A stretch of 64,000 nucleotides of DNA from Paenibacillus ferrarius (GTDB lineage: Bacteria > Bacillota > Bacilli > Paenibacillales > NBRC-103111). The notes below the pieces were generated by a model, which was not told the DNA's origin, did not search any database, and was given only the letters and a program-made list of their open reading frames with translations. A program made the translations under genes and the position numbers. Every line of letters starts with the position of its first letter. The stretch's first letter is position 1. Shown in pieces: positions 37,382 to 47,300 of this stretch. The DNA lies in assembly GCF_002027705.1 (NCBI RefSeq), contig NZ_MBTG01000017.1, forward strand, positions 109,927 through 173,926. Direction: 5' to 3'.

Positions 37382-37397
37382 TTGTAAGCGCAATCAA
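37382..37397. promoter_or_regulatory. cre site (CcpA catabolite repression)
   Basis: TTGTAAGCGCAATCAA fits the cre consensus WTGNAARCGNWWWCAW at every position. It lies 8 bp before the ribosome site of the DUF4832 gene, a position expected to block transcription when glucose is available. Confidence 0.72.
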
Positions 37398-37419
37398 TTA
37401 AATAAAGGAGGTAAATCGT

Positions 37420-39390
37420 ATGAGAAAGATCAATCTATTTGCTGTTTCTTTGATTTTTCTAATTTTGTGCATCCAATTGAATAAGGCCGATTTCCAAAAC
37501 AAGGCAGTCGCCGCAACGGGAAACATTACTTTCAATCTTTCCGAATCAAACGAAGCTTTCAAGAACCCGATTATGGGGTTTAGACCTTCAAGATATATCA
37601 ATGACACCTCGTTTCCGGACAGGGAGTATGCTGATATTTACAAACAATATATTAAATACACTGATCTGGAGTACTATGCAGCGGATTCTGTCCAGAAAAT
37701 CAAAGACTGGAGCAATGCGTCCTGGGCAGGGATAGAAAATAAAAATATTAAAGTGGTTCCGCGTGTTGTCATTGTATATCCCGGTACCGGGGAATATTGG
37801 CCGGATGGAGTAGCTCATAGCGATCCTGTGAACGAGTGGCTTTCTGATACATTGAAATCGCGATTAGTTGCTTTTATCGGAAAGCTGGGAGAAGCTTGGG
37901 ATAACGATCCGCGTGTAGCTGCCATAGAACTTGGGCTGTATGGAAACTGGGGAGAAAATCATATTTATCCGCTTAAGTTCGCGGATGGCACAGACCGTAT
38001 TCCATTAAGTTTCCAAACGGCTTTGGGAGATGCGTATAAGGCTGCTTTTCACAATAAAAAAGTGATGATTCGCTATCCTGAAACTTTCACGAATTTTAAC
38101 TTTGGCATACAGTGGGATTCCTTTGCTCTGCCAGATGACGCGGCTGGCGGTAATGGCGAGATTTCCAGAGATACGTGGAGAACACAAATTAACAGCGGAG
38201 AAGTTGCTTATGATTGGGGCAATCAATCTAATCTTGGCGGCAGTCCAGATGGGACATTGGGCAGTACCTCCAATACGAATTATGTGATCGACTGGATCAT
38301 GAACACACATACGTCCAGCTTAGGATGGATATCAGACTACAACGCGGGCAACACGGCAGTTGAGGCCGGAGCTACAGCTATGCAGAAAGTGCTTGGTTAT
38401 CGCTTTTTAATCAATCAAGCTACGTTTTCTGGCAACGTTTCGCCGGGCGGTGCAATGAGTGTTTCGTTTAACGTTGTAAACAAAGGTTCGTCCCCTATGT
38501 ATTACAAATGGCCAGTTGAAGCAAGTCTTCTAAAAGCTGATCATTCCGTTGCTTGGACGGGGACATTCAATACAGATATAACATCGTGGTTGCCAGGTAC
38601 GAGTTGGAACAGTTCTTCCAGGACATATAATAATGCTCCTGCCGTAAATACAGTTGCCGGTACGTTCACGATTCCATCCAATCTGCCGGTCGGAACGTAT
38701 ACCCTTGCGGTATCTGTGCTTGATCCGGCTGGGAATAAGCCGAGTTTAAGGTTTGCAAACACGAATTATTACACAGGAGGAAGAACACCGCTAGGCAAAG
38801 TCGGTATCGGGCAAGATCCAAGCGATCAGAATTTGGGGACCTTCAATAGTTTGAAAAGTGACAACACGTTATCTTACAGCCTATCTAGCGGTGGCTCGAC
38901 ACCAACACCAACACCGACACCGACACCGACACCGACACCAACGCCAACAGGCAGCCTGCTGCTAGATAATTTTGATAATACGCCAATCTGGCCGAGCAGC
39001 AATGATCTGGGGAAATGGGCGGGCGCAAATGGTTTTATGAATGGAGCGGGTGGTTCGGGAGTAATCAATGGGAAAGGTCTTGCGCTGCAGTATAACAACA
39101 GCGGGTGGTTTGGTAGTGATGTTTTGCAGGATATTTCGGCATACAACACAATGATTATCCGTGTAAAAGGAAGTGCTGGCGGCGAACAAAACGATTTCCA
39201 TCTTACGCTTGGAGGAGTTGAGAAAACGCTGGGAGCGTTTAGTGGGAATACCATTACTACATCCTATAAAGATATTGCCATAAATTTGGTGAGCAATGGC
39301 GTTAATCGTACAGCTCCTGGACAGTTAATGATGTCGTTCTGGTGGGGCAAAAGCGGAACTATTACAATCGACGAGATCAGATTTCAATAA
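37420..39390 (+). CDS. secreted DUF4874/DUF4832 protein with C-terminal carbohydrate-binding-like domain
   Basis: A 656-residue exported protein with a signal peptide (about 1-30). The main part carries the NPIMGFRPSRY start and the LGLYGNWGE motif typical of DUF4874/DUF4832 proteins, which look like glycosidase-type barrels followed by a beta domain. A (Pro-Thr) linker near residue 495 leads to a 145-residue beta-rich domain ending in GTITIDEIRF, resembling a carbohydrate-binding module. Activity is not established; the operators and glycan genes around it suggest polysaccharide breakdown outside the cell. AAAGGAGG supports ATG 37420. Confidence 0.78.
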   Translation: MRKINLFAVSLIFLILCIQLNKADFQNKAVAATGNITFNLSESNEAFKNPIMGFRPSRYINDTSFPDREYADIYKQYIKYTDLEYYAADSVQKIKDWSNASWAGIENKNIKVVPRVVIVYPGTGEYWPDGVAHSDPVNEWLSDTLKSRLVAFIGKLGEAWDNDPRVAAIELGLYGNWGENHIYPLKFADGTDRIPLSFQTALGDAYKAAFHNKKVMIRYPETFTNFNFGIQWDSFALPDDAAGGNGEISRDTWRTQINSGEVAYDWGNQSNLGGSPDGTLGSTSNTNYVIDWIMNTHTSSLGWISDYNAGNTAVEAGATAMQKVLGYRFLINQATFSGNVSPGGAMSVSFNVVNKGSSPMYYKWPVEASLLKADHSVAWTGTFNTDITSWLPGTSWNSSSRTYNNAPAVNTVAGTFTIPSNLPVGTYTLAVSVLDPAGNKPSLRFANTNYYTGGRTPLGKVGIGQDPSDQNLGTFNSLKSDNTLSYSLSSGGSTPTPTPTPTPTPTPTPTGSLLLDNFDNTPIWPSSNDLGKWAGANGFMNGAGGSGVINGKGLALQYNNSGWFGSDVLQDISAYNTMIIRVKGSAGGEQNDFHLTLGGVEKTLGAFSGNTITTSYKDIAINLVSNGVNRTAPGQLMMSFWWGKSGTITIDEIRFQ

Positions 39391-39406
39391 GTCTAAATGA
39401 CACTGT

Positions 39407-39444
39407 AACGGCCCATTCGCGATATTGTCGCAAAATGGGCCGTT
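39407..39444 (+). terminator. hairpin after the DUF4832 gene
   Basis: Stem AACGGCCCATT / AATGGGCCGTT with inner GCGA / TCGC. The T-tract is poor, so it may act as a weak terminator or mRNA-stabilising hairpin. Confidence 0.6.
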
Positions 39445-39507
39445 GCTAACATCTTTTATTGACACAAAGTTGTAAAGAGGAATACAATTGATAAATACAG
39501 CAAGAAA

Positions 39508-39515
39508 TTGCGCAT
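39508..39515. promoter_or_regulatory. LacI-type operator before lacI gene (autoregulation)
   Basis: AATTGCGCATT palindrome, 53 bp before the regulator start; a variant of the TTGCGCAA core. Confidence 0.55.
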
Positions 39516-39567
39516 TTTTTTTCGAACAAATAATCTTTTCCTGCGGGAAGGAAAAAGGAAGATAGAT

Positions 39568-40584
39568 ATGCTGAAATTAAAAGATATTGCAGAAATTGCT
39601 AATGTTTCCGTGACTACGGTTTCCAGGGTGTTGAACAATAAAGGTAATTTCAGCGAGGAAACCAAACAAAGAGTATTGGACGTTGTGAAAGAATATCTCT
39701 ACACACCAGGCACCACGCTGCAAAAGATGAGCAATATTTCTTACACCATCGGGGTCTTCATTCCGAATCAAAACGATTTTATCGATGACGATCCTTCATC
39801 CTCGGTCGATTTGAACAACCTGAAGGAAGAGTTGGAGAGTTTAGGTCATAAGCTTGTGTTAACGACAAATACAGGTGAAATCGATCGCTCTTCGATGTCC
39901 TATAAAATGATTCAGGATAAAATGATTGATGCTGCCATCATTTTTGCGCCATTCACAAACGATGAGCTGGTAGATGAGTTAATCAATCATCATATCCCGT
40001 ACTTTGTTACGAATGGTCGGAACATGGAGAAGGACTGGAACTATATTGATTACAACAATTATAGTGGAGCTACGAACGCCATTCAATATTTATACGGTCT
40101 AGGCCATCGGAACATTGGCATTATTGCCGGCCCAGCAGATCATTTGGTAAATATGAATCGCATGCAAGGCTGTATAGATGCATTTAATAAATTGAATTTA
40201 CAAATTCAAGATGAACAGATCAGCTATGGTTCTTTTAGTCTGACGCACGGATACGAGGCGGCGAAAGCCATGCTGAGCGGGAGTTCGAAGATAACAGCAT
40301 TTTTTTGCTTTGACGATATCATTGCTTTTGGAGCCATGAAGGCCATTTTTGAGAGCAATTTGAAAATACCTGATGACATTTCCATTGTTGGTTTTGATGA
40401 TCTGAAATTATCGGAATTTATGATTCCACCTTTAACAACAGTCAGGCGGTTTAAATATGATATTAACCAGCTCATTGTCAAATTGCTGATTGATTTGATT
40501 GGGAACAAATATATTGAAAGAGTTCATATAAGCTTAAAAACGGAATTAATTGAAAGAAGCTCCTGTAAGAAAATCACGTCTTAG
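39568..40584 (+). CDS. LacI-family transcriptional regulator
   Basis: A 338-residue repressor: N-terminal LacI helix-turn-helix LKDIAEIANVSVTTVSRVLN, hinge, and a periplasmic-binding-like domain with VDYNNY-type core (YIDYNNYSGA), GHRNIGIIAG and FDDIIAFG motifs. ATG 39568, preceded by AAAGGAAG, matches the family start; the frame opens earlier at 39508. The TTGCGCAA-type sites at four promoters around it form its likely regulon: GH31, DUF4832 protein, itself, and the convergent transporter. Confidence 0.92.
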   Translation: MLKLKDIAEIANVSVTTVSRVLNNKGNFSEETKQRVLDVVKEYLYTPGTTLQKMSNISYTIGVFIPNQNDFIDDDPSSSVDLNNLKEELESLGHKLVLTTNTGEIDRSSMSYKMIQDKMIDAAIIFAPFTNDELVDELINHHIPYFVTNGRNMEKDWNYIDYNNYSGATNAIQYLYGLGHRNIGIIAGPADHLVNMNRMQGCIDAFNKLNLQIQDEQISYGSFSLTHGYEAAKAMLSGSSKITAFFCFDDIIAFGAMKAIFESNLKIPDDISIVGFDDLKLSEFMIPPLTTVRRFKYDINQLIVKLLIDLIGNKYIERVHISLKTELIERSSCKKITS

Positions 40585-40596
40585 TTCACGTACAAT

Positions 40597-40641
40597 AATC
40601 CACAGTCAGGGGAGAGACTCCTCACAGGCTGTGGATTTTTG
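40597..40641. terminator. bidirectional terminator between lacI and transporter
   Basis: Stem AATCCACAG / CTGTGGATT with an inner hairpin and TTTTTG after it on the plus strand. It separates convergent genes. Confidence 0.75.
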
Positions 40642-40675
40642 TTGTGTGCATATATGGCATTCACGAAGGGAGGCA

Positions 40676-41509
40676 TTACTTTAACCCGGTGAACGCAACG
40701 CCTTCAATAAATCGTTTCTGGAAGATGATAAATACGATTAGCATAGGAATGATCGCCATGATTGCGCCTGCCATTAAAGTAGGGTAATCCGTTTGGAATT
40801 GTCCCACTAGACTTCGTAACCCAGTAGCTAAAGTCAATTTATCTGGACTGCTGTTGACGATGAACGGCCATGTGAATTCGTTCCAAGTCCATAGGGTATG
40901 TATGATGGCCACAGCTGCCAAAGCAGGTGTTACCAAAGGAAGCAATACGAGTCGCAGTGTCTGATAATGATTGCATCCATCAAGTATGGCCGCTTCTTCG
41001 AGTTCTTTGGGCAAACCTAGAAAAAATTGCCGCAAAAGAAAAGTAGCGAATGGACTAACCAGTCCAGTAATAAATAAGGCTGGGACTGTATTAATCAAAT
41101 GCATTTTGTTGAGAATAAAATATTGGGGCGTATAGAATACCGGATTTGGTACCAGCATGACCGATAGAATCAGAAAGAACAGAAAGTTCTTACCGGGGAA
41201 CACAATTTTGGCAAAGGCATAAGCAGCCATTGAACTAAAGATAAGCGGCCCAACCGTTCTGAAAAATGCCGCAATAATCGTGTTCATATAAAGGTGAGTA
41301 AAAGGCAAAGCTTGCCAAGCATTGGGGAAGCTTTTCATATTGATATGGGCTGGGAAATATTTAAATGGAATTTGAGTCGTCTCTGTTACGGTTTTAAAGG
41401 AAGTTAGAATCATCCAAATAAATGGAACCAACATAGCCAAGGCTCCAATGATTAAAATCGTTTGGGCATAGTAATTTGTTTTGTAATACGATTTAGTATG
41501 AGAACTCAT
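40676..41509 (-). CDS. MalG-type carbohydrate ABC transporter permease
   Basis: A 277-residue permease with six membrane segments and EAA loop EEAAILDGCNHYQTLRLV. ATG 41509 is preceded by AGGAGGT; the frame extends to 41539. Last gene of the lipoprotein-MalF-MalG operon on the minus strand. Confidence 0.9.
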   Translation of the reverse strand: MSSHTKSYYKTNYYAQTILIIGALAMLVPFIWMILTSFKTVTETTQIPFKYFPAHINMKSFPNAWQALPFTHLYMNTIIAAFFRTVGPLIFSSMAAYAFAKIVFPGKNFLFFLILSVMLVPNPVFYTPQYFILNKMHLINTVPALFITGLVSPFATFLLRQFFLGLPKELEEAAILDGCNHYQTLRLVLLPLVTPALAAVAIIHTLWTWNEFTWPFIVNSSPDKLTLATGLRSLVGQFQTDYPTLMAGAIMAIIPMLIVFIIFQKRFIEGVAFTGLK

Positions 41510-41520
41510 GTAATGACCTC

Positions 41521-42465
41521 CTATTCGTAAAATACCCACTTTTTCGACAATCGGAATTGTACCGCTGTCAAAATGAGGTTGATGACTAATAAAACATCGA
41601 TGATCGCTGAACCGTAATTGGGATCGTCCATTGTGTACGTATTTATATAGTAGGAGAAAACAAGAGAGCGAACATCGTCCAGAACGATGCTGTTTTTGCC
41701 GACTAGAAATAGAATGCCATCGAAAACTTGTGTTCCTTCAATGACGGAAATGATGGCTACAAAAAATAAGGTAGGCGTGAGCAGAGGAAGTGTAATATGC
41801 CAAAACTTCTGCATAGCATTGGCGCCTTCAAGAGAACCGGCTTCGTATAACGAAGTTGGAATTCCTTGTAAGCCAGCGAGGATAATCACCATTTTCAACC
41901 CGATGCTTCCCCAGACCGACGTAGTCACAAAGGCAAGCATGACCGTTCTTGAATCGGATAACCAGCCGATATCCGTGCCGAGCAGATGGTTGATCAGCCC
42001 GTAATCTTTGTTAAACAAAACAACCCATACCAAAGCTGTTGCGGCAGGGAGTGTAATTTGCGGCAGAAAATAAATCGTCCGGAATATGGAAATCCCTTTA
42101 ATTTTTTGATTTAACAATAAGGCGAGAATCGTCGATGCCACCAACACCGAAGGAACAAATAAGATGACATAATGGAACGTGTTCCATAAATCTCCCCAGA
42201 ATTGTTTGTCCTCCACCAATCTTCTATAATTTTCTAAGCCAACCCATTTGTTCGTCAAGCCGAAACTTTCAGATTTCACAAAGCTAAGAAGTATAGAAAT
42301 GATAACAGGAATCACGTAAAAAAAACTGACTAAAAGTACTGTAGGAGCAACCAAGAGATAAGCTGGTAAGTAATTGTTTCTGAATCTTGATATTTTCTTT
42401 TTCTTTTGCTCAAGCTGATGCATGCGACTTGGCCAAGATTCTGCCGAGCTCTTCGAGATATCCAA
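41521..42465 (-). CDS. MalF-type carbohydrate ABC transporter permease
   Basis: A permease of about 314 residues with six membrane segments after a basic N-terminal tail and EAA loop EAGSLEGANAMQKFWHITLP. AAGGAG stands eight bases before TTG 42465, making this the likely start; GTG 42474 lies directly on the ribosome site. Its gene ends 11 bp before the MalG-type start. Confidence 0.88.
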   Translation of the reverse strand: MDISKSSAESWPSRMHQLEQKKKKISRFRNNYLPAYLLVAPTVLLVSFFYVIPVIISILLSFVKSESFGLTNKWVGLENYRRLVEDKQFWGDLWNTFHYVILFVPSVLVASTILALLLNQKIKGISIFRTIYFLPQITLPAATALVWVVLFNKDYGLINHLLGTDIGWLSDSRTVMLAFVTTSVWGSIGLKMVIILAGLQGIPTSLYEAGSLEGANAMQKFWHITLPLLTPTLFFVAIISVIEGTQVFDGILFLVGKNSIVLDDVRSLVFSYYINTYTMDDPNYGSAIIDVLLVINLILTAVQFRLSKKWVFYE

Positions 42466-42490
42466 GCACAACACTCCTTACAATAGTTTA

Positions 42491-42532
42491 AAAAGTAATT
42501 GGCTCCCTGAAAACTCAGAGCCAATTACTTTT
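42491..42532 (-). terminator. intercistronic attenuator between binding protein and permeases
   Basis: A 15-bp perfect stem AAAAGTAATTGGCTC / GAGCCAATTACTTTT in the gap between the lipoprotein and MalF-type genes. On the minus strand it is followed by TT after ACTTT, giving a leaky terminator that would make more binding protein than permease. Confidence 0.75.
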
Positions 42533-42558
42533 AGGTCTGATCTGCTGCTATGAATCCA

Positions 42559-43893
42559 TTATTTTTCTGCGGCGATCGCGTCATTCATTGCTTTGGCAAC
42601 GGCTTTTGCAGCGTCTTCGATGCTTTGTTTGCCACCAAACGCTGGAGCCATAATCTGAGCTTCTTTTGTAAACCAAACCGGATAGGACTTCGAGCCTGCC
42701 GGATATGGAGTAGCTTCTTTGGCTTGCTCTGGGAAAACCTTTAGATTCAAATCTGGTTTCGATTTCAGCCAAGCATCTTGTGTATCTTTAAATGCTGGAA
42801 TCGCTGCGCCTTTATCCGCAAATATTTGCGCTGCTTGCTTGGAACCGAGGAATTTCGTTAGTAACCAGGCTTCATCTTGATGTTTGCCTGCAGCTGACAT
42901 GGAATAACCTAAACCGTTAATAATGTTGCCGCGGGTTTTTGGTCCTTTTGGAAGCTTAGCCCAATCCCATTTGCCTTTCATAATATCACTGGAATAAATA
43001 TCGTTGATTTGCCACGAACCTTCGAACATCATCGCTAGTTTTCCGGATTTAAACATTTCGCGAGGATCTGTATCCGTCATTTGCTGTACGGTAGGTGACG
43101 ATTTGTCTACGATCATTTGATATCTTTGTTTCAAAGCGGCAATAGATTCAGGTGAATCGTAGCCGGATTTTTTCATGTCTGGAGAAAGGATCGATCCGCC
43201 AAAAGCCAACATATCATTCCAATATCCGATTTGTGTGTCAGCTTTGGCGGCAAATCCATAAATCCCCTTGCTTGCATCTGTCAGCTTTTTCGCGACTTCA
43301 GCTAATTTCGTGTAATCCCATGTGTCATCTGGAAATGGAATGTTCGCTTTTTGGAACAGCTCTTTGTTATAGGCGAGACCGATCGTGTCGAAATCTTTAG
43401 GCACAGCGTAAGGGACACCGTCTAATGTATATACGTTGCCTAGATTTGACACATAGTTGTTTAAATCGATGTCTCCAGCTTTTACTTTGTCTGTGAGTGG
43501 TGTGATGAATTTCCCTGTTGCGTATTTGAGGAATTGACCGCTATGCATCCAGAATACATCTGGCAATGTGCCAGACGTGGCTTCTGCCGATCTTTTGACC
43601 CAGTAATCATCCCAAGGGGTAACTTCCACTTTTACAGTAATATTGGGGTTGGCTTTCATGAATTCCGCTGTTATGGCCTCAGTTGCACCCTGTTGGCCTT
43701 TATCCCAAATCGCTAAAGTTAGTGAAACAGAATCTTTCTTTGCTTTCGGTGCTTCTGTTGCCGTTTCTGATTTTGCCTTTTCGGATGGTGCGGAGGTTGC
43801 GGTGCTTGTTGTACTAGAACTACAGCCTGATAAAACAACCGAAGAAACAAAGAAAGCGCTTAACAAAGTGGTAACAATCTTCTTATTACTCAT
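42559..43893 (-). CDS. sugar-binding lipoprotein (SBP family 1)
   Basis: A 444-residue extracellular solute-binding protein. The lipobox VVLSGC lies near residue 22, followed by a Ser/Thr linker and the family-1 binding fold (KDSVSLTLAIWDKG start, GKLAMMFEGSWQI segment). ATG 43893 has AAGGGGG before it; the frame opens at 43965. A TTGCGCAA operator lies 65 bp upstream. It feeds the MalF/MalG-type permeases; no ATPase gene is present. Confidence 0.9.
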   Translation of the reverse strand: MSNKKIVTTLLSAFFVSSVVLSGCSSSTTSTATSAPSEKAKSETATEAPKAKKDSVSLTLAIWDKGQQGATEAITAEFMKANPNITVKVEVTPWDDYWVKRSAEATSGTLPDVFWMHSGQFLKYATGKFITPLTDKVKAGDIDLNNYVSNLGNVYTLDGVPYAVPKDFDTIGLAYNKELFQKANIPFPDDTWDYTKLAEVAKKLTDASKGIYGFAAKADTQIGYWNDMLAFGGSILSPDMKKSGYDSPESIAALKQRYQMIVDKSSPTVQQMTDTDPREMFKSGKLAMMFEGSWQINDIYSSDIMKGKWDWAKLPKGPKTRGNIINGLGYSMSAAGKHQDEAWLLTKFLGSKQAAQIFADKGAAIPAFKDTQDAWLKSKPDLNLKVFPEQAKEATPYPAGSKSYPVWFTKEAQIMAPAFGGKQSIEDAAKAVAKAMNDAIAAEK

Positions 43894-43957
43894 ACTTTTT
43901 CCCCCTTGAGCATTAATTTTCGATGACAAAATGTTTCGTTTACTGCAAGGTAAATAT

Positions 43958-43965
43958 TTGCGCAA
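43958..43965. promoter_or_regulatory. LacI-type operator before the lipoprotein gene
   Basis: TTGCGCAA inside the palindrome-like ATATTTGCGCAAAATAT context. Confidence 0.68.
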
Positions 43966-44164
43966 AATATTTTCCTGTACTCACATTGTAATTTAGGCAC
44001 AGAACTTGTGTCAATAGTTTTTGCTCCTTTTTAGGATGTCGTGTCTATTATCACGATTTATTTGTATATTCGAAGTAGTGTTCATGCTTGTTAAGTTATG
44101 TAATTAAAGTTAATAGTTAAAAGATTGTTATGATATTTGGGAATTTTAATAAGTAACGCAAGTA

Positions 44165-44172
44165 TTGCGCAA
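44165..44172. promoter_or_regulatory. upstream LacI-type operator
   Basis: TTGCGCAA 207 bp from the site at 43958; the spacing could allow repression by looping. It could also touch protease gene control, 230 bp downstream. Confidence 0.5.
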
Positions 44173-44398
44173 TTAATTAATCTAATTGTTTTAATGATAC
44201 TAACATACTGAAGTTAATAAAAGTTAACTCGGTTTTGGAGTTCACTTTTTTGTTTTTCGCAAAATTCCGGATCAGGATAAACATGTTTTAACAATCTTTA
44301 TCATAACTTGAGACGATTCGACAAATAATCTGTAGATTTACATAATATCCCTCTATTATATTGGTATTGTAAGTAAATATATGGAGAGGAGTTATTTT

Positions 44399-47300
44399 AT
44401 GAAATTTTTGTTAAAAAGCAAGCCTCTGGTATCAAGTCTGTTGACTGGCGTGCTACTGTTTTCAATATCTTCAGTTGGAGGGGTTGAGGCCGCCTCGTTA
44501 AAAAATAGTGAGGAGGTAATTACAGCTGGATATGGAGGCGATAAATCAAAGCTTAATCTTATCCAAAATAGTCCTATCCAGGTAGCTGCTTTAAGTAATA
44601 GCGAACAAAGAGTCATCGTTACATTTAAAGATAAGAAAAAAGTTAACAAATCGTTAATTCAAAAGAGTAAGGGGAAAGTAAAGAGAGAGAACAAGCATTC
44701 ATCATCCTTGGCAGTAACAATACCTTCAAGTGAAATTGATCAATTAAAAAATGACTCCTCAGTGGAATCGGTTGAACCGGATATTCAACTTCAGGCTGCA
44801 ACTCAAACAATGGATTGGGGAGTGTCTGTTATTAATGCTACTTATGCCTGGAATAGCGGATACACAGGCAAGGGAATTAAGGTAGCTGTTTTAGATTCCG
44901 GTATAGATACACAGCATGAAGATCTATCTGTAGCAGGCGGAGTTTCTTTCGTAGATTACACAACCTCATATGATGATGATAACGGCCATGGTACACATGT
45001 AGCTGGAATTATTGGTGCAAAAAATAATGAAACTGGAGTCGTTGGTGTAGCACCGGATGCAGACTTGTATGCAGTTAAGGTATTGGATGCGACGAGTAAA
45101 GGCTATTTATCAGATGTTATTGCGGGAATTGATTGGGCTGTGGACCATAACATTGATGTTATTAACTTAAGTATGGCAACAAGCGTGGATTCTCCGGCAC
45201 TACATAGAGCTGTTGATCAAGCATATGATAATGGATTATTAGTAGTAGCAGCTGCGGGGAACGCTGGAAACAAAGAAGGGACTGGCGATTCTATTCAATA
45301 CCCTGCGAAGTATAACTCAGTTATTGCTGTGGGAGCTGTGGATCAGAATAGACAGCGTGCACCATTTTCTTCAACGGGGAGTGAGCTTGAGGTTTCTGCA
45401 CCAGGAGAGGCTATATACAGTACATATTTGAATAATGGCTATAAAATTTCTAGTGGAACCTCGATGGCTTCTGCCTTCGTGACGGGTGAATTGGCGTTGT
45501 TAAAGCAACAAAAGTCAGCATTGACTAACGTGCAACTAAGGCAATTGCTGGATCAAAATGCCGTTTTTAAAAATAATTTTCCGGCTTCTGAAATAGAGAA
45601 TTCAGTTACGGACAGTGTTTATAACAGTGTGTACGGTATGTTATATGCAGCGGGGGTTACTGGACCTTCAGTGACAAAAAGCTATAATTTACAAACTCCA
45701 ACCACTTCTACATGGCCGCTAGATTTATTGTCTAAGACAAAGTCGATTTCTGTTACGTATCAATATGATTTTCAGACTACCTATACCTACTATTTATTGA
45801 ATGATAACACAGTATGGTTTACGCAAGGTAACAATGGCCCTTATCAAGATTCAACAAGTAATTGGCCAGATCTTACAAACGCTAAATCTATTTCTTATTC
45901 AAGAGATAACTTAGGTAGATCGTACACAACCCTTTATTATTATGTTCTATACCATGATGGAACAATTAAATATAAGTATTGGAAATCATCCGCACCTAAT
46001 GATCCCATGCTGACTGTTGATGACACGGCAAATTGGCCGGAAGCAGGAAATTTGAAAGCAATTTCGTTTTCTGAATATGGAGGTTGGACCAACAGATTTG
46101 CCCTTACAAAAGATAATCGTGTGAAAAGATGGGTTTCAAGAACTAATATTGAGGATGTAACATCATCTTGGCCAGATGTTACTAATGCCAGAGATATTAG
46201 TTTTTCTTCTGCTACAGGTAATTTTGATTATGTTCCTACCAGGTATGTTGCGAGATTAGATCAAGCACCAAATATCAATATATCCAATCAGAATAATCAA
46301 GTAGTTTATCAAACTGTAGCACCCAATATCATTACTTTATCAGGAACTGCCCAAGATCTAGATGGAGATAATTTGACAATTTCGGCTTCCATAGCTGGCG
46401 TTATAAAGGCAGCTACGCTGACAAATACTTTAAATCCACAAGCCTGGTCTCTCCAATGGAATGTTTCATCAGATAATATTCCTCCAGGGACATATCGAAA
46501 TATTAATGTGAGTACTAATGATGGGTTATGGGGAACAGCCAATGCAACCTACAATGGAACGATAACAGTGAATAGATTTCCTTATGCACCAACGAGTTTG
46601 AATCCAGGTACAACTTCAACTGCTAATCCGCAAGTTTTGACTTCGTTATCGCCAGCACTAAACTGGACTTTTTCAGACCCTGATGCGGGAGATTATCAGA
46701 CTTCATATGATGTTCAGCTTTATTCTCAGGACGGAAGTACATTAATAAGTGATAGTGGCTGGATCAATTCTTCTATTGCTTCCTATTCTGTCCCTTCTGG
46801 AAAGCTAAATCGAGGTACAACATATGCATGGAAAGTTAAAGTAAAAGACAGTTCTGGGGGAGAATCCCCATTCTCACAAATCTATTATATCCGCATCAAC
46901 ACTTTGCCTGTATCAAATATCAATTCTTACACGAACGGACAACAAGTAAACGATAATGTGCTTACTCTTTCCTGGACGTATCAAGATGCGGATGGACAAC
47001 CACAGTATGCGTATCAAGTTCTAGGGTCTCGAGATAACTGGGCAACGGTAGGCTATAATTCTGGGGTAGTCACTTCAAACGGCAACACACATTCCACAAC
47101 ACCATTACCAAATGGAACGTGGGATATTAAAGTAATGGTTCATGATGGCTATGAATGGTCAAATGCTTCGATGAGGACAGGCTTAGTATTGCCTAATGCG
47201 TTTGAACCAAATGATACAAACGCTCAAGCATTCCCAATTAATTACAATACGCAGTACAGTTCATTAATTAGCTCTGCAACAGACGTAGATTTCTATAAGT

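Larger units (their letters stand above)
43894..44398. other. divergent intergenic region with two TTGCGCAA sites
   Basis: A+T-rich region between the lipoprotein gene and the protease gene. It holds the operators at 43958 and 44165 and an imperfect hairpin near 44231-44255; no gene is supported. Confidence 0.45.

Noticed and set aside
43925..43945. cre-like sequence before the lipoprotein gene
   Set aside because: GTAAACGAAACA on the minus strand lacks one base of the cre spacing and the leading TG.
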